Source: Heliopora coerulea (lineage: Eukaryota > Cnidaria > Anthozoa > Scleralcyonacea > Helioporidae). Taken from it: a stretch of 64,000 nt of DNA. Position 1 is the stretch's first letter, and every line of letters begins with the position of its first letter. Of this stretch, positions 1-11,201 are shown in pieces. A model generated the notes under the pieces. The model did not search any database. It worked only from the letters and a program-made list of their open reading frames with translations, and was not told where the DNA came from. Where the stretch lies: NCBI GenBank assembly GCA_030142905.1, contig JASJOG010000275.1, forward strand, positions 223,501 to 287,500, in the 5' to 3' direction. The position numbers and the translations under genes are program-made.

Positions 1-242
1 CAGCCCAGGTTCAAGAAGACATCCCTTCAGAACTTATCTCGCATCACCGTTTCTATGACGAATGCAAATGAATGTTTGTCCACTTCAACTACCAGAAGAT
101 CAATCATACTTACCCACCAGTTTTTGCATTATTAAGTTCTGTTGAAATTTACATAACGTAGAAGCTCTAATTTACATGGACCGAAAAATTGGCCGCAAAT
201 ACACAACTAATAACCCTCACTAGCGAATTCTCACGTTCGTAA

Positions 243-914
243 CTATGGGGAATACCGAGTGCAGTTGCTGCTGGAATGTTCATCGTATGGTAACCAGTTC
301 TGCATGTCCGCAAATTTCAGCGACGTAAGCACCAAAAAAACCAGCGTGCCAGCACATCCTAAGAAACCAAGGACACTTCCGACCTTGTTCTCACACTTCG
401 TATCAAATTTCTCCCCTGCACCTATACCAAAAAGTTTCGATGAAAAACCCAGAAGAAGCTTGGTGTGCGCCATTATACTGCATACCGTGAAGGCCTTGGT
501 CAGGAAACTGACACACTTCGTGCGAGGATCCGAGTGATAAATCAGGCACACCAAAATACTTTGAATGTCATCTTTAAACAGCAACTCACATACGATAATA
601 AACGACTCCACATTAAGGAACACGCGCTTTGGTTCATTATAGTCTCCGGAACTTCGAACGTGTTCGACGTGGTACAAAATATAATAACCATAAACAATCA
701 TCATCGCCAAACCAAAGATCGTCCCTAACACACAACTGATCAAGTAAAAGCTTCTAGCAATGGAATTTCCCTTCGGAACGACGGCAAATGCTTCGTTATT
801 CTTCAACGCGTAATAACCGCGCCAGTCAAAATAAAAATCCACCGCATGATAACCGAATAAGCCAAAGTGAAACATGCTTTTTGAGAAACTGATAAGCTTT
901 AAAAATTGAGTCAT
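243..914 (-). CDS. Multi-pass membrane protein, tandem family member 1
   Basis: Encodes about 223 residues if translation starts at the ATG at 914; the open frame upstream of it has only a non-ATG opening. Four or five hydrophobic stretches are visible: near the N-terminus (around the YHAVDFYFDW motif), then SCVLGTIFGLAMMIVYGYYI, ESFIIVCELLFKDDIQSILV, a segment around CSIMAHTKLLLGF, and VLGFLGCAGTLVFLVL. It shares YH-x-VD-x-YFDW, LFKDDIQSIL, CS-x2-AH-x-KLL and GAGE with the genes at 3406 and 6541, and most of these with 1450. The C-terminus is short and polar. No family is recognised with confidence. The D-x3-DW motif in the first segment and the KDD-x-QS motif loosely recall XK/CED-8 scramblase-related proteins, but this copy is much shorter and lacks the usual proline in that motif, so the link is weak. 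It looks intronless and lies on the same strand as its three paralogs. Confidence 0.72.
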   Translation of the reverse strand: MTQFLKLISFSKSMFHFGLFGYHAVDFYFDWRGYYALKNNEAFAVVPKGNSIARSFYLISCVLGTIFGLAMMIVYGYYILYHVEHVRSSGDYNEPKRVFLNVESFIIVCELLFKDDIQSILVCLIYHSDPRTKCVSFLTKAFTVCSIMAHTKLLLGFSSKLFGIGAGEKFDTKCENKVGSVLGFLGCAGTLVFLVLTSLKFADMQNWLPYDEHSSSNCTRYSP

Positions 915-1449
915 CCTTGGAAAGTGATCACTGGAGAACACACACCTTGCTGCCAACCTGAATACACTAGGAAAGTAGCTGGAATGTTGAGAGCACGAGG
1001 AAGATAGCTGGGATGTAGCTTGGCGAACTCAAGTGATATAGATATGTCTCATGTCTGGTACAAAATGCTCGATACGCATCAAGAGATACAACGTTTGCAA
1101 AACGAGCGTATAACACGGCTCTTTTTTTTTAACTTCCGATGAAATCATGCAATGCGATTGGTCGTTGAACAATAACATGTCGTCAATGTTGAATGTAACA
1201 ACTCAACCTCGTCAGATTCAGGATTGTTGGACTTTTTGTCATACGTTGTTAGAGCATGTTTGACCGACATTTTCTGCGACATCAACATGAAACATGTCAG
1301 CTGAAGTTCGACAGCGTTTTGCGATATTGTTTCCAGCATTGTGTTGGATTGTTTCTTCCAATTCGCTAGATTTCCCCGTATTTTATTCTTAAGATAACTG
1401 ACACTTCTACAGAATAAAACAAACATTAAAATAGCGAGGATTTAAGTGT

Positions 1450-2085
1450 CTAAGTTGGTAATCCTGTCAGACTACGAGTGCAGTTAGAGCTGGTGGATCC
1501 ATTATAAGGTAGCCAATTCTGCATTTCCGAAAATTTCAGAGACGTAAATACGAGAAAAATCAACGACCCAGTACATCCGAAGAACTGAATAACACATATC
1601 TTTCCAGATTCACACAGTAGCAGATTCGAAGAAAAACAAAGAAATAATTTTAAATGTGCCACAATACTGCAGACCGTGAAAGCTTTGGTAAGGAAACTGA
1701 CGCACTTGGTGTGAGGATCTGAGTGGTAAATAAGGAACAACAGAATGCTTTGAATGTCATCTTTGAACAGCAACTCACATACAGAGAGGAACGATTCAAC
1801 GACAGCTAACGAACGGACTGCTCCAGTTCCCCCTCCATCAGTGCACATATGGAATTGTATATAACAAAAGTAAACGAGCAGCATCGCCCCTCCAAAGACA
1901 GCACCCGAAATACAACTCGCCAAGTAAGAGATGCGAGCGACAGAATTATGTTTAGGAATAACGGCAAATGCCTCATTATTCTTCAATGCGTAATATCCAC
2001 GCCAATCATAATAAAAATCCAACGAATAATAAATAATCAGGCCGAGGTAAAACGAAGCCTTTGAAATACTGAAAACGTTGACCAT
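1450..2085 (-). CDS. Multi-pass membrane protein, tandem family member 2
   Basis: Encodes about 211 residues from the ATG at 2085. The frame stays open upstream to about 2208, but no ATG occurs there, and the start at 2085 aligns with the N-termini of the paralogs. It is closest to the gene at 243: both have DW-RGYYALKNNEAFAV after the first segment, LLFKDDIQSIL in the middle, and the tail KFxxMQNWLPY followed by a short polar end. It lacks the GAGE motif that the other three copies have in the last loop (the equivalent stretch reads LLLCESGKIC). The hydrophobic segments match in position, so the topology is probably shared. Function is unknown. The stop lies about 0.5 kb upstream, in the direction of transcription, from the start of member 1, consistent with serial tandem duplication. 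Confidence 0.7.
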   Translation of the reverse strand: MVNVFSISKASFYLGLIIYYSLDFYYDWRGYYALKNNEAFAVIPKHNSVARISYLASCISGAVFGGAMLLVYFCYIQFHMCTDGGGTGAVRSLAVVESFLSVCELLFKDDIQSILLFLIYHSDPHTKCVSFLTKAFTVCSIVAHLKLFLCFSSNLLLCESGKICVIQFFGCTGSLIFLVFTSLKFSEMQNWLPYNGSTSSNCTRSLTGLPT

Positions 2086-3052
2086 TGTTTCCAAGCACCT
2101 CACTGATGAATGGAGTATGTATGCCAGTGCTTGAAGCCACAGGAAAATCAACTGGAATAAAATCAGGTGATTACAAAAGAACTTTATAAATGTTTCGGAA
2201 TCCACCAAAGATTATCACCACGGCAATCTGAATGGCTGGTGAAGTCTTCGGCTAAAATTAATTATTGTGACTGGTTGCTGAACCTTTGGCAACATCTTGT
2301 ACCAAACAATACTCGGTTTTCCATGACAAGCCCGAGCCAACCCTATCGGAGAGATCTATTTCTCTCTATTTCTACGGCTATATATCCCGCCCACAATCAT
2401 GGTTTTCCAAGAATTTGTTTTCCTGGAAGTGCGGACATCTTGAGCACCTTAAATAGAAGTACGACCAGCGAATCTTCCGAGGTGTCTGATTATCAACCTT
2501 GGTGACTTAATACACAATCTTGGAAACGCAAAGAGACTGTCGAAGATATTGAAGACCATCCTCAAAACAGAAACCAGCTAATTTAGCAGGTCCGGAAATG
2601 TGTGCTCCCCAATAACCCAGAATAGATCAAATTTCGCATTACCATTCGTCAGTACCTTTTCAAGTTTGATTGAATTAACCAGAACCTACATCTTTATAAA
2701 AGGTCTACTACATACTTATCCTTATGGCGAGAAAAAAGGTTCCACACTCTATTTTGGAGACTCGACGAGCAATGAATCTTTTTTTTCTTTTTAACTTGCT
2801 TTCTTTTCGCGCATGTTGCATCATACAGGTTCTTATTTTGTCTCAGGGGCGCAACGAGGCTTTCTAAACGAGAGGACAAATTCAAGAGCTTCGTGAATGA
2901 GGAGTCGCTTTACAGCCCCGAAAACGCTCGTAAAATCCTTTTCCTAAGGGAGATTCAAATACGTCGACAACATATACAATGTTCTTGAAAAACGGTGCAA
3001 AGATTTCTTGCGACAAACGTGTTTCCTACTAGTGGAGGTAAGTGCCAAGTTT

Positions 3053-3072
3053 CCCCCCCCCCCCCCCCCCCC
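3053..3072. repeat. Poly-C tract (20 C)
   Basis: An uninterrupted run of 20 cytosines between tandem family members 2 and 3. It is a mononucleotide microsatellite, likely length-variable, and the exact count may be an assembly estimate. Confidence 0.9.
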
Positions 3073-3405
3073 ATGGTGGCCTCAATGCGTTGTTTCACTT
3101 TCGCTTTGAACGCCCGTTCACTCATTGACGGTAATTATCCGACAGAATATTAACGTGGAGAAAAAAAAAGCGGAGAAACTTTAAGGAACATTAAGGAAAT
3201 AACATTCGTATTACTCAGTTTAATACAGGATACAAATGTACTGCAAATAAAGAAAATTACTACGAAATTTCCAAGTTCAAATCAAGTCTACTTGAATTCA
3301 ATATCTACTCAAAGTCCAATTAAGATGTATCCAACACCTTTGTAACGTTAACTATAGAAATGAATAACACATTATACGTGTATTCGTACACCCAGTCATT
3401 AGTAG

Positions 3406-4035
3406 TTACGGATTGAGTGTTCCACACGTTGAAACATTCTGAATTTCCGCAAAGTAAAGAGATGTAAAAATCAGGAAAATAACAGAGCCGATGCACCCAA
3501 GGAAACAGAACAAACACTTTAGGCCAGAATCACATTTCTCTCCTGCTCCAAATCCACAAAGCTTCGTAGCAAAACATGCTAGCAGCTTCAAATGGGCAAT
3601 CATACTGCATATGACAAAGACTTTTGTCAGAGGACTGATACATTCTTTCTCGGGACCCGACTTGTAAATCATGAACAGCAAAATGCTTTGGATATCGTCC
3701 TTGAACAGCAGCTCACAAACAGAGACGACTAACTCCATTGTGAGAAAACGACGGTTGCATTCTTTGGAACAATCATCTGAAGTACACATGCAACTAAGAT
3801 GGTATATGATGTAGTAGCCATAAACGACTAACATCACAAAACTGAGCAACGTGCCTGATATACAGCTGGTCAAGAAGAATCCATCAGCCACGGTGCTGTC
3901 TTTGGGAATGGCATAGAACGCTCCATTATTTTGTAATTCTTTGTACCCTAGCCAATCGAAGTACCCATCCGCCACATGATATGCCATCAAACCAACATAA
4001 AATAAAGTCTTCGCGAAACAGCACAGCATGAACAT
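3406..4035 (-). CDS. Multi-pass membrane protein, tandem family member 3
   Basis: Encodes 209 residues from the ATG at 4035 (opening MFMLCCFAKTLFYVGL). The family hallmarks are all present: YHVADGYFDW in the first segment, a second hydrophobic stretch ending VYGYYIIYHL, then CELLFKDDIQSILLFMIYKS, a CSMIAHLKLLACF segment, GFGAGEKCD in the last loop, and a final hydrophobic segment ending FAEIQN. The extracellular or lumenal loop after segment two contains several cysteines (CMCTSDDCSKEC), suggesting disulfides; this is an inference. The shared LCCFAK opening groups it with the gene at 6541, whereas the tail resembles members 1 and 2. It appears intronless. No enzyme motif is visible and no function is assigned. 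Confidence 0.7.
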   Translation of the reverse strand: MFMLCCFAKTLFYVGLMAYHVADGYFDWLGYKELQNNGAFYAIPKDSTVADGFFLTSCISGTLLSFVMLVVYGYYIIYHLSCMCTSDDCSKECNRRFLTMELVVSVCELLFKDDIQSILLFMIYKSGPEKECISPLTKVFVICSMIAHLKLLACFATKLCGFGAGEKCDSGLKCLFCFLGCIGSVIFLIFTSLYFAEIQNVSTCGTLNP

Positions 4036-4799
4036 AATTGATGCGTAACTTTGAAGAACGAGCGACTCCCAAGACTCCCCTTCGTATTGTGGAACGAAGA
4101 CTCGAGATCGGCAGTTTTAACGCAGCTGTACACTGCAGGCTCTCGGTGGAACTGGGGAAACCCCAGAGCAAAACGGAAGTTAGAAGATTTTGACTTTCTG
4201 GACACAACAAAGAGAATTTGCATTGCCTTAAAGGCAGCTGCAGAGATAGCACAAAGCAAAAGCGACCCCAAAGCTTTTCAATGTTTTACTTTGGTCGCAA
4301 AACGCAAAGTAAGCCGCATAAGCGTCGAAAGAAGGAAGTGGGGAAATCCCTGGCCATAAACACTACGTCCAAAATTTTAACCTTTGCTACACAGCAAGAC
4401 AAAAGTTCCCCAAAAGAAATAGCAGACCTGTTCCGACCGCAACAGGTCCCGGTCGGGTCTTAAAAACGTACACCTTGACACTCGCAATTTTCCTTTATCG
4501 ATAATGTCATAAACTTAACAGTTAATCGAGCGTAAATGCCTCAATGTCCTTTGAGAAAATTTGATAAAATCACTGTATTGTCATAAAATTCTTGAAATTT
4601 CTAGGAAGCCTCCTTCCAGGAAGAAAAGGTCAAGTGGTGATGTAAACTTTGGATCACATTTCTCCCAAAAATGCCTGATTACCAGATCAAGTCCAGTGTT
4701 CTTAAAGTACGCCACCATTTAGCAGCTAAAAGTTTTTCTAACGCAATGATAAATACGTAAGGCAGTTAATGTAATTGTTTGCGATCGTTCCCTACAGCG

Positions 4800-5345
4800 A
4801 CGATGTGTTTTTCATGGGAGAACAACGAGTGACACGACTTCGCCACCGCTTTCCTGTAGTGGTCAATGCTCAAAGTTTCTTTCCAACTTATCCACATAGT
4901 AAAAATCAAGCAAGAGAAGCATAACCTAACAGAAATGACCAGTAAGGATGAACCTTCAAGTTCAATCCATTATGTTGCTCTCCAATCTTGATCTGTTGTC
5001 CACATGATAAATCAAAGAGAAGCACAATTTTGAAGAAATGATCTGTAAAGATGAATTTTTACGTTTAATGAATTATTCGATATGTGTTTCAAGGGAGAAC
5101 AATGACACGATTTCGCCACCGCTTTCCTGCAGTTCCCCCAACGTTTCTTCCCAATTTTGATTCATTATCCACATGGTAAATCAAGCAAGAGAAGCACAAC
5201 TTTACAGAAATTACCAATAAGGATGAACCTTCAAGTTCAATCGGTTACGTTTCTTTCCAATTTTGAATTATTATCCACATGATAAATGAATAAGAAGCAC
5301 AACTTAACAGAAAAAACCATAAGGACGAACCTTTACGTTCAATGT
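4800..5345. repeat. Degenerate tandem array, units of about 75-80 bp inside a 277-bp repeat
   Basis: The motif TCCACATxxTAAAxxAA followed by AGAAGCA, CAGAAA, AAGGATGAACCTT and TTCAAT recurs at about 4891, 4999, 5168 and 5275. A second block, GGAGAACAA then GACACGA and TTCGCCACCGCTTTCCTG, occurs at about 4818 and 5095, giving a higher-order period near 277 bp. The units are diverged and carry indels. No open frame runs through them. They lie between tandem family member 3 and the orphan exon. Confidence 0.75.
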
Positions 5346-5604
5346 ATTATTCGTTTAAACGTAAGTTTCGTGCTACAGATATACAGGAACAAACACATCC
5401 TGAAATGTACGCATAGACACGCGTGTGTCGTCTTACATCTCTAAAAACGGATATTTTGATCCAAAAACTTCGTCTCCATCGGTTAAGATGTAATAAAAGG
5501 AATAATGGATTTCTACACAGTAGGCTCACGACGTTCACTGCGCACGTTAATGATTCATGAAATTGCGAACATGAAATTCTTAGTGGACACAATCAGGGTA
5601 TTTA

Positions 5605-5785
5605 CAAAAGCAACAGTTACTTTAAATCTATCTTTTAAGAATGAATCAAAAGAAGCGTTGGGAAATTTCGTATGTGATCCCATTGTTCCCTGAATTAACA
5701 AAAGCAACAATTACTTTTTCAAGTCTATCTTTTAGTACGAATCAAAAGGAGAGTAGCGAAATTTCCTAAGCAATCACATTGCACT
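5605..5785. repeat. Tandem duplication of about 90 bp, two copies
   Basis: The block from ACAAAAGCAACAGTTACTTT through GAAATTTCGTATGTGATCCC is repeated once, beginning near 5697, with scattered substitutions. It directly abuts the stop codon of the minus-strand coding exon at 5787, so it would form that gene's 3' flank or UTR. Confidence 0.7.
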
Positions 5786-5786
5786 C

Positions 5787-5996
5787 CTAAACCTCACGAT
5801 AAAATGCTTTCGCCTCGGCGAATTCGGAAGACAACTTTTTAACTTCAACCTTTGTTCCGTTAAACTTCAAAGGGAATGTCGCTTGGATTCGCTGAAGTAT
5901 TTTCAGGGAATTAATCCCATCGAATACAACATCAACAGTTCCTGTGTTTGGTTTCAATCGGCGCCAAATAGAGCCGTCAGTGCATGGATTGAAAAG
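5787..5996 (-). CDS. Orphan terminal coding exon, unknown gene
   Basis: On the minus strand an acceptor (…ACATCATTAG) at 5997-5998 opens 70 codons in phase 0 that end in TAG at 5787-5789. The 69-residue peptide has natural composition, with alternating hydrophobic and polar residues: TGTVDVVFDGINSLKILQRI in the middle and EVKKLSSEFAEAKAFYREV at the end. The pattern of a short strand, a helix (INSLKILQRIQ) and a second strand (KFNGTKVEVKKL) resembles half of an RRM or ferredoxin-like fold, but this is only an impression. The upstream exons were not found between here and the gene at 6541. Either the gene is nested around the membrane-protein array or this is the remnant of a broken gene. Confidence 0.4.
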   Translation of the reverse strand, partial: LFNPCTDGSIWRRLKPNTGTVDVVFDGINSLKILQRIQATFPLKFNGTKVEVKKLSSEFAEAKAFYREV

Positions 5997-6540
5997 CTAA
6001 TGATGTAAATGGAACTATCATAACGCTGGAAATTATTCGCATATAAACTATATTCTAGTTTAAATGTATTATACGCAATTTATCACACATTTTCTCTTAA
6101 ATATTTGTTACCAGATGATCTTGTCGACACATTTGCTTTGCAATGTACATAACGCCTGCCTACTTCTAATTTTTGATCGAGCAAAACAAAGTCGGTACAG
6201 TTCTATCCTTGTATTTCCTGCAATCTATCATTAGAACTACGTCCACAAATACAACATCGTTCATCCCATTGACTTTATAATTCTTATACGGTAAAACTCA
6301 AAGAAATTACTAATATAGAAGCTTAATTCCTAGTTAGAAGATACATAGTAGTAAATGTTCCTCCACATCACTGTTCCTTCCCTTATTACATGTAAAACTA
6401 AACTAACTTACGAAATCTTCATTTTCGGTTAAATGTAGAAAACGATTCGAAAATTCTTTGCCAGCTAATATTAAATGTTGCACACTTCCGATTTTTAGAC
6501 CAACGCGTCCATGGAAAGAGGTAGTTTAAATGCTATGGCC

Positions 6541-7224
6541 TCAATGGTTGATAAGCTCCATACTAACAGATATCAACAATAAAATAAGGGAGACAAACGA
6601 CCCAATACAGCCAAGGACACAAGAAACAGAATAAGCGGTCCAGTTCTTAAAACCATGTTCTCCTGCCCCGAAACCGCATAATTTGGTTGCAAAGCAAACT
6701 AAGAGCTTCAGGTGTGCCACAACACTGCAGACTATGAATACCACGGATGATATATCAGGCCACGTTGGAGATGGATCAGATCCAACCGCCACAATTAATA
6801 AAACGCTTTGAGCCATGTCCTTTAACGCAAGCTGAGCCAAAGATACGATCATTTCTGCCCAGACATAATGCCGATTGCAATTGTACACTCGACAATGAGA
6901 GTCGTTGCTTTCCACCAAAAACACGAGGCTTTCTGGGTGATCGTTATACGCCGTTGGAGTGTAGCCCATACGACGACGAGCCAGGCACTTGAAGTGAAAA
7001 AAGATGTAATAAAAATAGACAAGCACTATTGCCAAGCCAAGAATGGACCCAACACAGCAACTAGACAGAAAAACTTCACGAACAACTCCGTTACGGTTGT
7101 GAGCTCCAGTGAATAGCTGTTTATTCTTTATCTCGTAGTACTGAATCCAATCGAAATACACATCAACTACATGATAGCCAATCGAGACAAAGTAATACAC
7201 TATTTTGGCGAAACAACAAAGCAT
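6541..7224 (-). CDS. Multi-pass membrane protein, tandem family member 4 (divergent)
   Basis: Encodes 227 residues from the ATG at 7224 (opening MLCCFAKIVYYFVSIGYHVV). It is the most divergent copy. It keeps YHVVDVYFDW, the VYFYYIFFHF segment, CSVVAHLKLLVCFATKLCG and GFGAGE, but the central motif is LALKDMAQSVLLI instead of LFKDDIQSIL. The loop between segments two and three is longer and carries a basic RRR run and extra cysteines (HCRVYNCN). It lacks the NWLPY-like tail and ends soon after the last hydrophobic segment. It is about 2.5 kb upstream of member 3, the widest gap in the array, and that gap holds an unrelated coding exon and degenerate repeats. Function unknown; family membership is clear from the shared motifs. 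Confidence 0.68.
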   Translation of the reverse strand: MLCCFAKIVYYFVSIGYHVVDVYFDWIQYYEIKNKQLFTGAHNRNGVVREVFLSSCCVGSILGLAIVLVYFYYIFFHFKCLARRRMGYTPTAYNDHPESLVFLVESNDSHCRVYNCNRHYVWAEMIVSLAQLALKDMAQSVLLIVAVGSDPSPTWPDISSVVFIVCSVVAHLKLLVCFATKLCGFGAGEHGFKNWTAYSVSCVLGCIGSFVSLILLLISVSMELINH

Positions 7225-10200
7225 ATTGCCTTTCTCGATGTGAATAACCTAGTGTATCACGTAAAGCAACGCAAATAGTCAAGCCCACGTGGAAAAGAAA
7301 CCCTCTACCACAACCTAATCGAAAGGCATGGTTATAACGCCTAACAAGTTCGGGCTGAGCCCTCAGCATCGGCCCGGCCCAGGCCACATTTAGGAAATAG
7401 AAAACATTTTCGGTGTAGAAGTATTTCTGAAACTTTCGCCTCTCATCTTGGATAAAATCGTTAATATAATTGAAATCTTAAAAACAGGATCTTCGGAGGT
7501 TAAATGTCAATAATAACTACGACGTTTCAAACAGTTAAACTCTTCTTTATTTACAAAATGTACCAGCATTGTAGTATACTAGCTTACACCAATTCATTCT
7601 TGCACGTCACTCTCAAATGAAAATTTCAAAACAGCTTTGCACAAATTTTTTTACAAAGTTGGGTCGTTGTGTAATGCCTATCTTTTTCATTCTGGGGTTC
7701 TATAGCATTTAGATTATGGAATCACAGAGTGTACTGCATTACACTCCCATGTTCATCTGAACATCTAACACAAAATCAACATCCCTCCCTACTTTCAAAT
7801 GTGGGTCCAAGATTCCATGGTAATCTGGGTACAGTGCTAACTAAATGTACCAATCATATTTAGGATATGTACTAACTAAACCAATTAATGGCACAATCTC
7901 TTTGATTACCATGAACAGAAGAAGATCATATTAGAATAAACGATATTTTTGAGAGCCATACAAACTGCTGCCATGATGTTGTTTAGGAGATGATCAGCTA
8001 AATAACAAGGATTTGAGGAACTGTAGGACAAAATTCATTATAGAGGTTCTCCTTCTCATCAAAATCTTCAAATATTATATCAACATTGTTATGGAGTCAG
8101 TTGCTCATGTTGGGATATTTTCCATTGTCAGTCCTCCTAATATTCTGCATAATATGAGGCTTTCAAAGGTATTTCAAAATACATGTAGTCCCCCCCTTAG
8201 CTAAATAATGAATATCCAATTCAGTTGACTTTGAAAGGTTTATTGTCACTCAGTTTTTCTGAAAAACATCCAAACACAAACACACTAAATATTGTGGTCA
8301 TCATTCCAGTGTTTGTTAAATTGCTAAACATTGGAATACAGTTACCAAAGAGGTTTCTCAAATGATTTGAAATCCATGGCAAAATTCTAATGAAGTTTCT
8401 AAACATTTGCAGGAAAGTAGCAAAATTCCTTTTGAATTTTCCTAAACAGCTGATTTCCTGTTCTGATAACAGCACAGAACAAGAACCAATCATATTGTTA
8501 CAGACACTTCAGAACTTAGGAAAATTCAAAAAGAACTTTGCAAATTTCCTAGCAACCACCTATGAAATTTATGTGAAGTTTTGCAAAATTCTGACTATGG
8601 AAGGAACTCAAAGTAAAAACAGTTAACATAGTTTCTATTTAAATATGTTGTTGGAGTTGTTTTTCAGGCATCATCTTTAAAAAACCAATGAGAAATTTCT
8701 GGTTAAAGCATTTAATAAGATAAACAAGCAATAACAACTCAATAAAATGTTCAACATTTCGACATCATCTTGACATTATCAAGAAAGGTAAACTAAAACT
8801 ACTAGAAATACACTAAAGTGAGGTATTTGTAATGGAAAGGCACTGTGCTTTGTATCAGATGTGGCTGATCTAAAAGCACATAAAGTAGAATGCTATGTAG
8901 GCAGCATTAAATGATAGACAAAGGTCCTTTGCTTGAAATGTGCATATTTTTACCTCCCACGTTCCAGCAGTCCTCTGACTCTTTTGGCCTAATCTAAAAG
9001 CATTACTAATTCAGGCATTATTAATGGTATAAGCATATGGTCATTGAAGTGTCACAAAATACTTATCTTTTTTGTTATTTGAAATTCTACTTTATATTGA
9101 GCATGAATACAACTGCTAATTAAATACAACTCACAGGAAGCACATTCATTTGAATCAAACATAAAGATATACCAATTTTAGTCAACTGAAATCTCAGTTT
9201 AGTAAAACTCATAAAAAGTGCAGCTTATAAGCTAGGCCTTGAAAAGATGAACCAAAAGATTACAAAGACTTTTAATTATTCAAAACATTAGCTGAACATT
9301 ATTTTCTAATCAGACTGTATGCATCATTCATTATACACTTATAAGCTAAGGATTGCTTGCAAATATATTAATAAAACTATAATTCACAGAAACAAGTGAA
9401 AACTGGTAGATTTTAGATTTTTAACTACACTTTAGGCAATGTCTAGGTCGAAGAAGACTTAAAGATATTATCAATAATACATATGTGCCATATTATTTGT
9501 CAAAAATTTCACAATTTAATCTTATATTGATGTGCAGTTGATTTACATATGGTAATGACCAAACCTATTTAGGCTTTATCTGAAAAATCACAATATCAAC
9601 AGCTAATGTTTGGAGGAAGCAGGGTTAGAACTAAAATATGATTTTAACAGTGTCCTACTGAGTTAGGTTCATCAGCAATATATGAATCACAATGAAATGA
9701 CAAAAGACAAAGAGAGATTGCAGGCAGTGAGGTTTTTGATTTCCTTGGTCAGATAATCAGGTCATGTTAGTATAAAATCAAAAAGGAAGTTTAAATAAAG
9801 GAAAAATTTCTTGGTTGTATGGACCATAATAGCACAGGTATATGTATGCACAATTGTGAAATTGGTGCAGCTTATCAATCACAGACAATCAGTCAAGTAT
9901 TATTTGAAGCTAAACCAGCTACTGCAAGATCTAATCCACAACAACAACAACAACAACAAATGTAACAGAAAGCTCTGTTGTCGGTTCCCTGTGATGCACA
10001 TAACACAATATCCGCTGAGGAAAACAATAACACTGCTCATTGGATAAGCCGGTACGGTTTATCTAGTCAGTGCAAAGACTCCCATATCACATGGAATTTT
10101 GACAAAGTCTATATGACAAGAGATTCCAAAGGTTTTTCAACACTTTCGTGAGAATCCTTTCATCAGATCTCACGAATTCCGTGCTTGATTTCTCAAGAGC

Positions 10201-11201
10201 CGAACTAGCTAGGCGCCTCACTGGTCGCGATTGGTCATCGGTAGTGAATGACAACAAAGGCCTAAAATCAACATGTGAGCGTTTTCCGAAACAAACTCTC
10301 ATTCAGCACCGCAGTATTTGCGGAGGATTATGCCGATTAGGATCGACACGAGACCAAGTAAAGTCAACGATCTGCCCGATTAACGCGAAAAGTTAAAACT
10401 GATGACACGAGAATCGGGATGCCTGAGATTTTTCCTCATATCACTAACGCCTCAGCTAGTTGAAGTTTGAAGGTAGACAAATTTATAGGGCACCGAATTC
10501 GCAGCAAAATCAACCCCCAATATGCAATACTTTCCGACAAGTGAAAAGATAAACAATTTAAAGCCACCGGAATGAAACCAAAGCTTTGCATATTTAAATG
10601 TTGGAACGAAGCAATCTGCCGAATTAGAAGATCAATTTGGAGCTCGGGTCGACTAATATTCCCTAAGAATAGCATTAAAACCTTTCCCATGATCGCATAA
10701 TGGTTTTAACTTCGGGGTCATAAATTGGCTTTGTTTATACAAATTGCAATAAATATTCACATTTCTCGGAGCAAAGAAGGGCTTTGTTGACATTCTTTTT
10801 CGTCAAAAAATCCGCAGAATTACGAAATTCAGAATTCAACAGGTTTCGCTTCGGAGAAGTTCTGTGGTGTTGCAATTAACACTCTAACTGGCTTTGCGGG
10901 GACATTTTTTGCACTAATCTCTGTCACACACTTCGGTGCGTCAACGGGATGAACAAACTAAATCTCGTTGAGGTATTTGGGGTGTCAACGCTGTCGACTG
11001 TTTCAAACCAAGAAGCGTTTAAGTCCCTAAGATATGTAATTAACAGCTCGCACACGTAGCCATGTTGGGAAAACATGTACTCTGAAACTGACGTCTGTAA
11101 ACTATTGGGCTAAATCTGGTAATACAAACATTACGGAACGACCTCATTGAAAGAAATCAAAAACTAAAACAAAGTCAATAGATTTATATAACTGTACTCA
11201 C
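7225..11201. other. AT-rich stretch without a supported gene
   Basis: Nearly 4 kb with no ORF that looks coding on either strand. It may contain introns and the 3' end of the minus-strand gene whose first exons are at 11202-11893; a minus-strand AATAAA near 7550 could be its poly(A) signal. A short exon-like peptide with an acceptor at about 10262 (minus strand) is possible, but its reading phase does not match the known exon 2. A short CAA microsatellite lies at 9938. Confidence 0.5.
9938..9960. repeat. (CAA)n microsatellite
   Basis: Seven uninterrupted CAA/ACA units in AT-rich noncoding sequence. Confidence 0.85.

Noticed and set aside
1145..1426. 93-codon ATG frame on the minus strand between family members 1 and 2
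   Set aside because: Begins 24 bp after the member 2 stop, has no family similarity to the neighbours and no recognisable motif; more likely 3' UTR or spacer.
10087..10261. Possible minus-strand terminal exon of the gene at 11202-11893
   Set aside because: The acceptor (GATTTTAG) looks usable, but the frame it opens does not match the phase 0 end of exon 2 without an extra unseen exon.
10148..10396. Plus-strand frame with a LARRLTGRDWSSVV stretch reminiscent of a death domain
   Set aside because: Only a short local resemblance, no second helix pair, no splice sites that extend it and no neighbouring partner exon.
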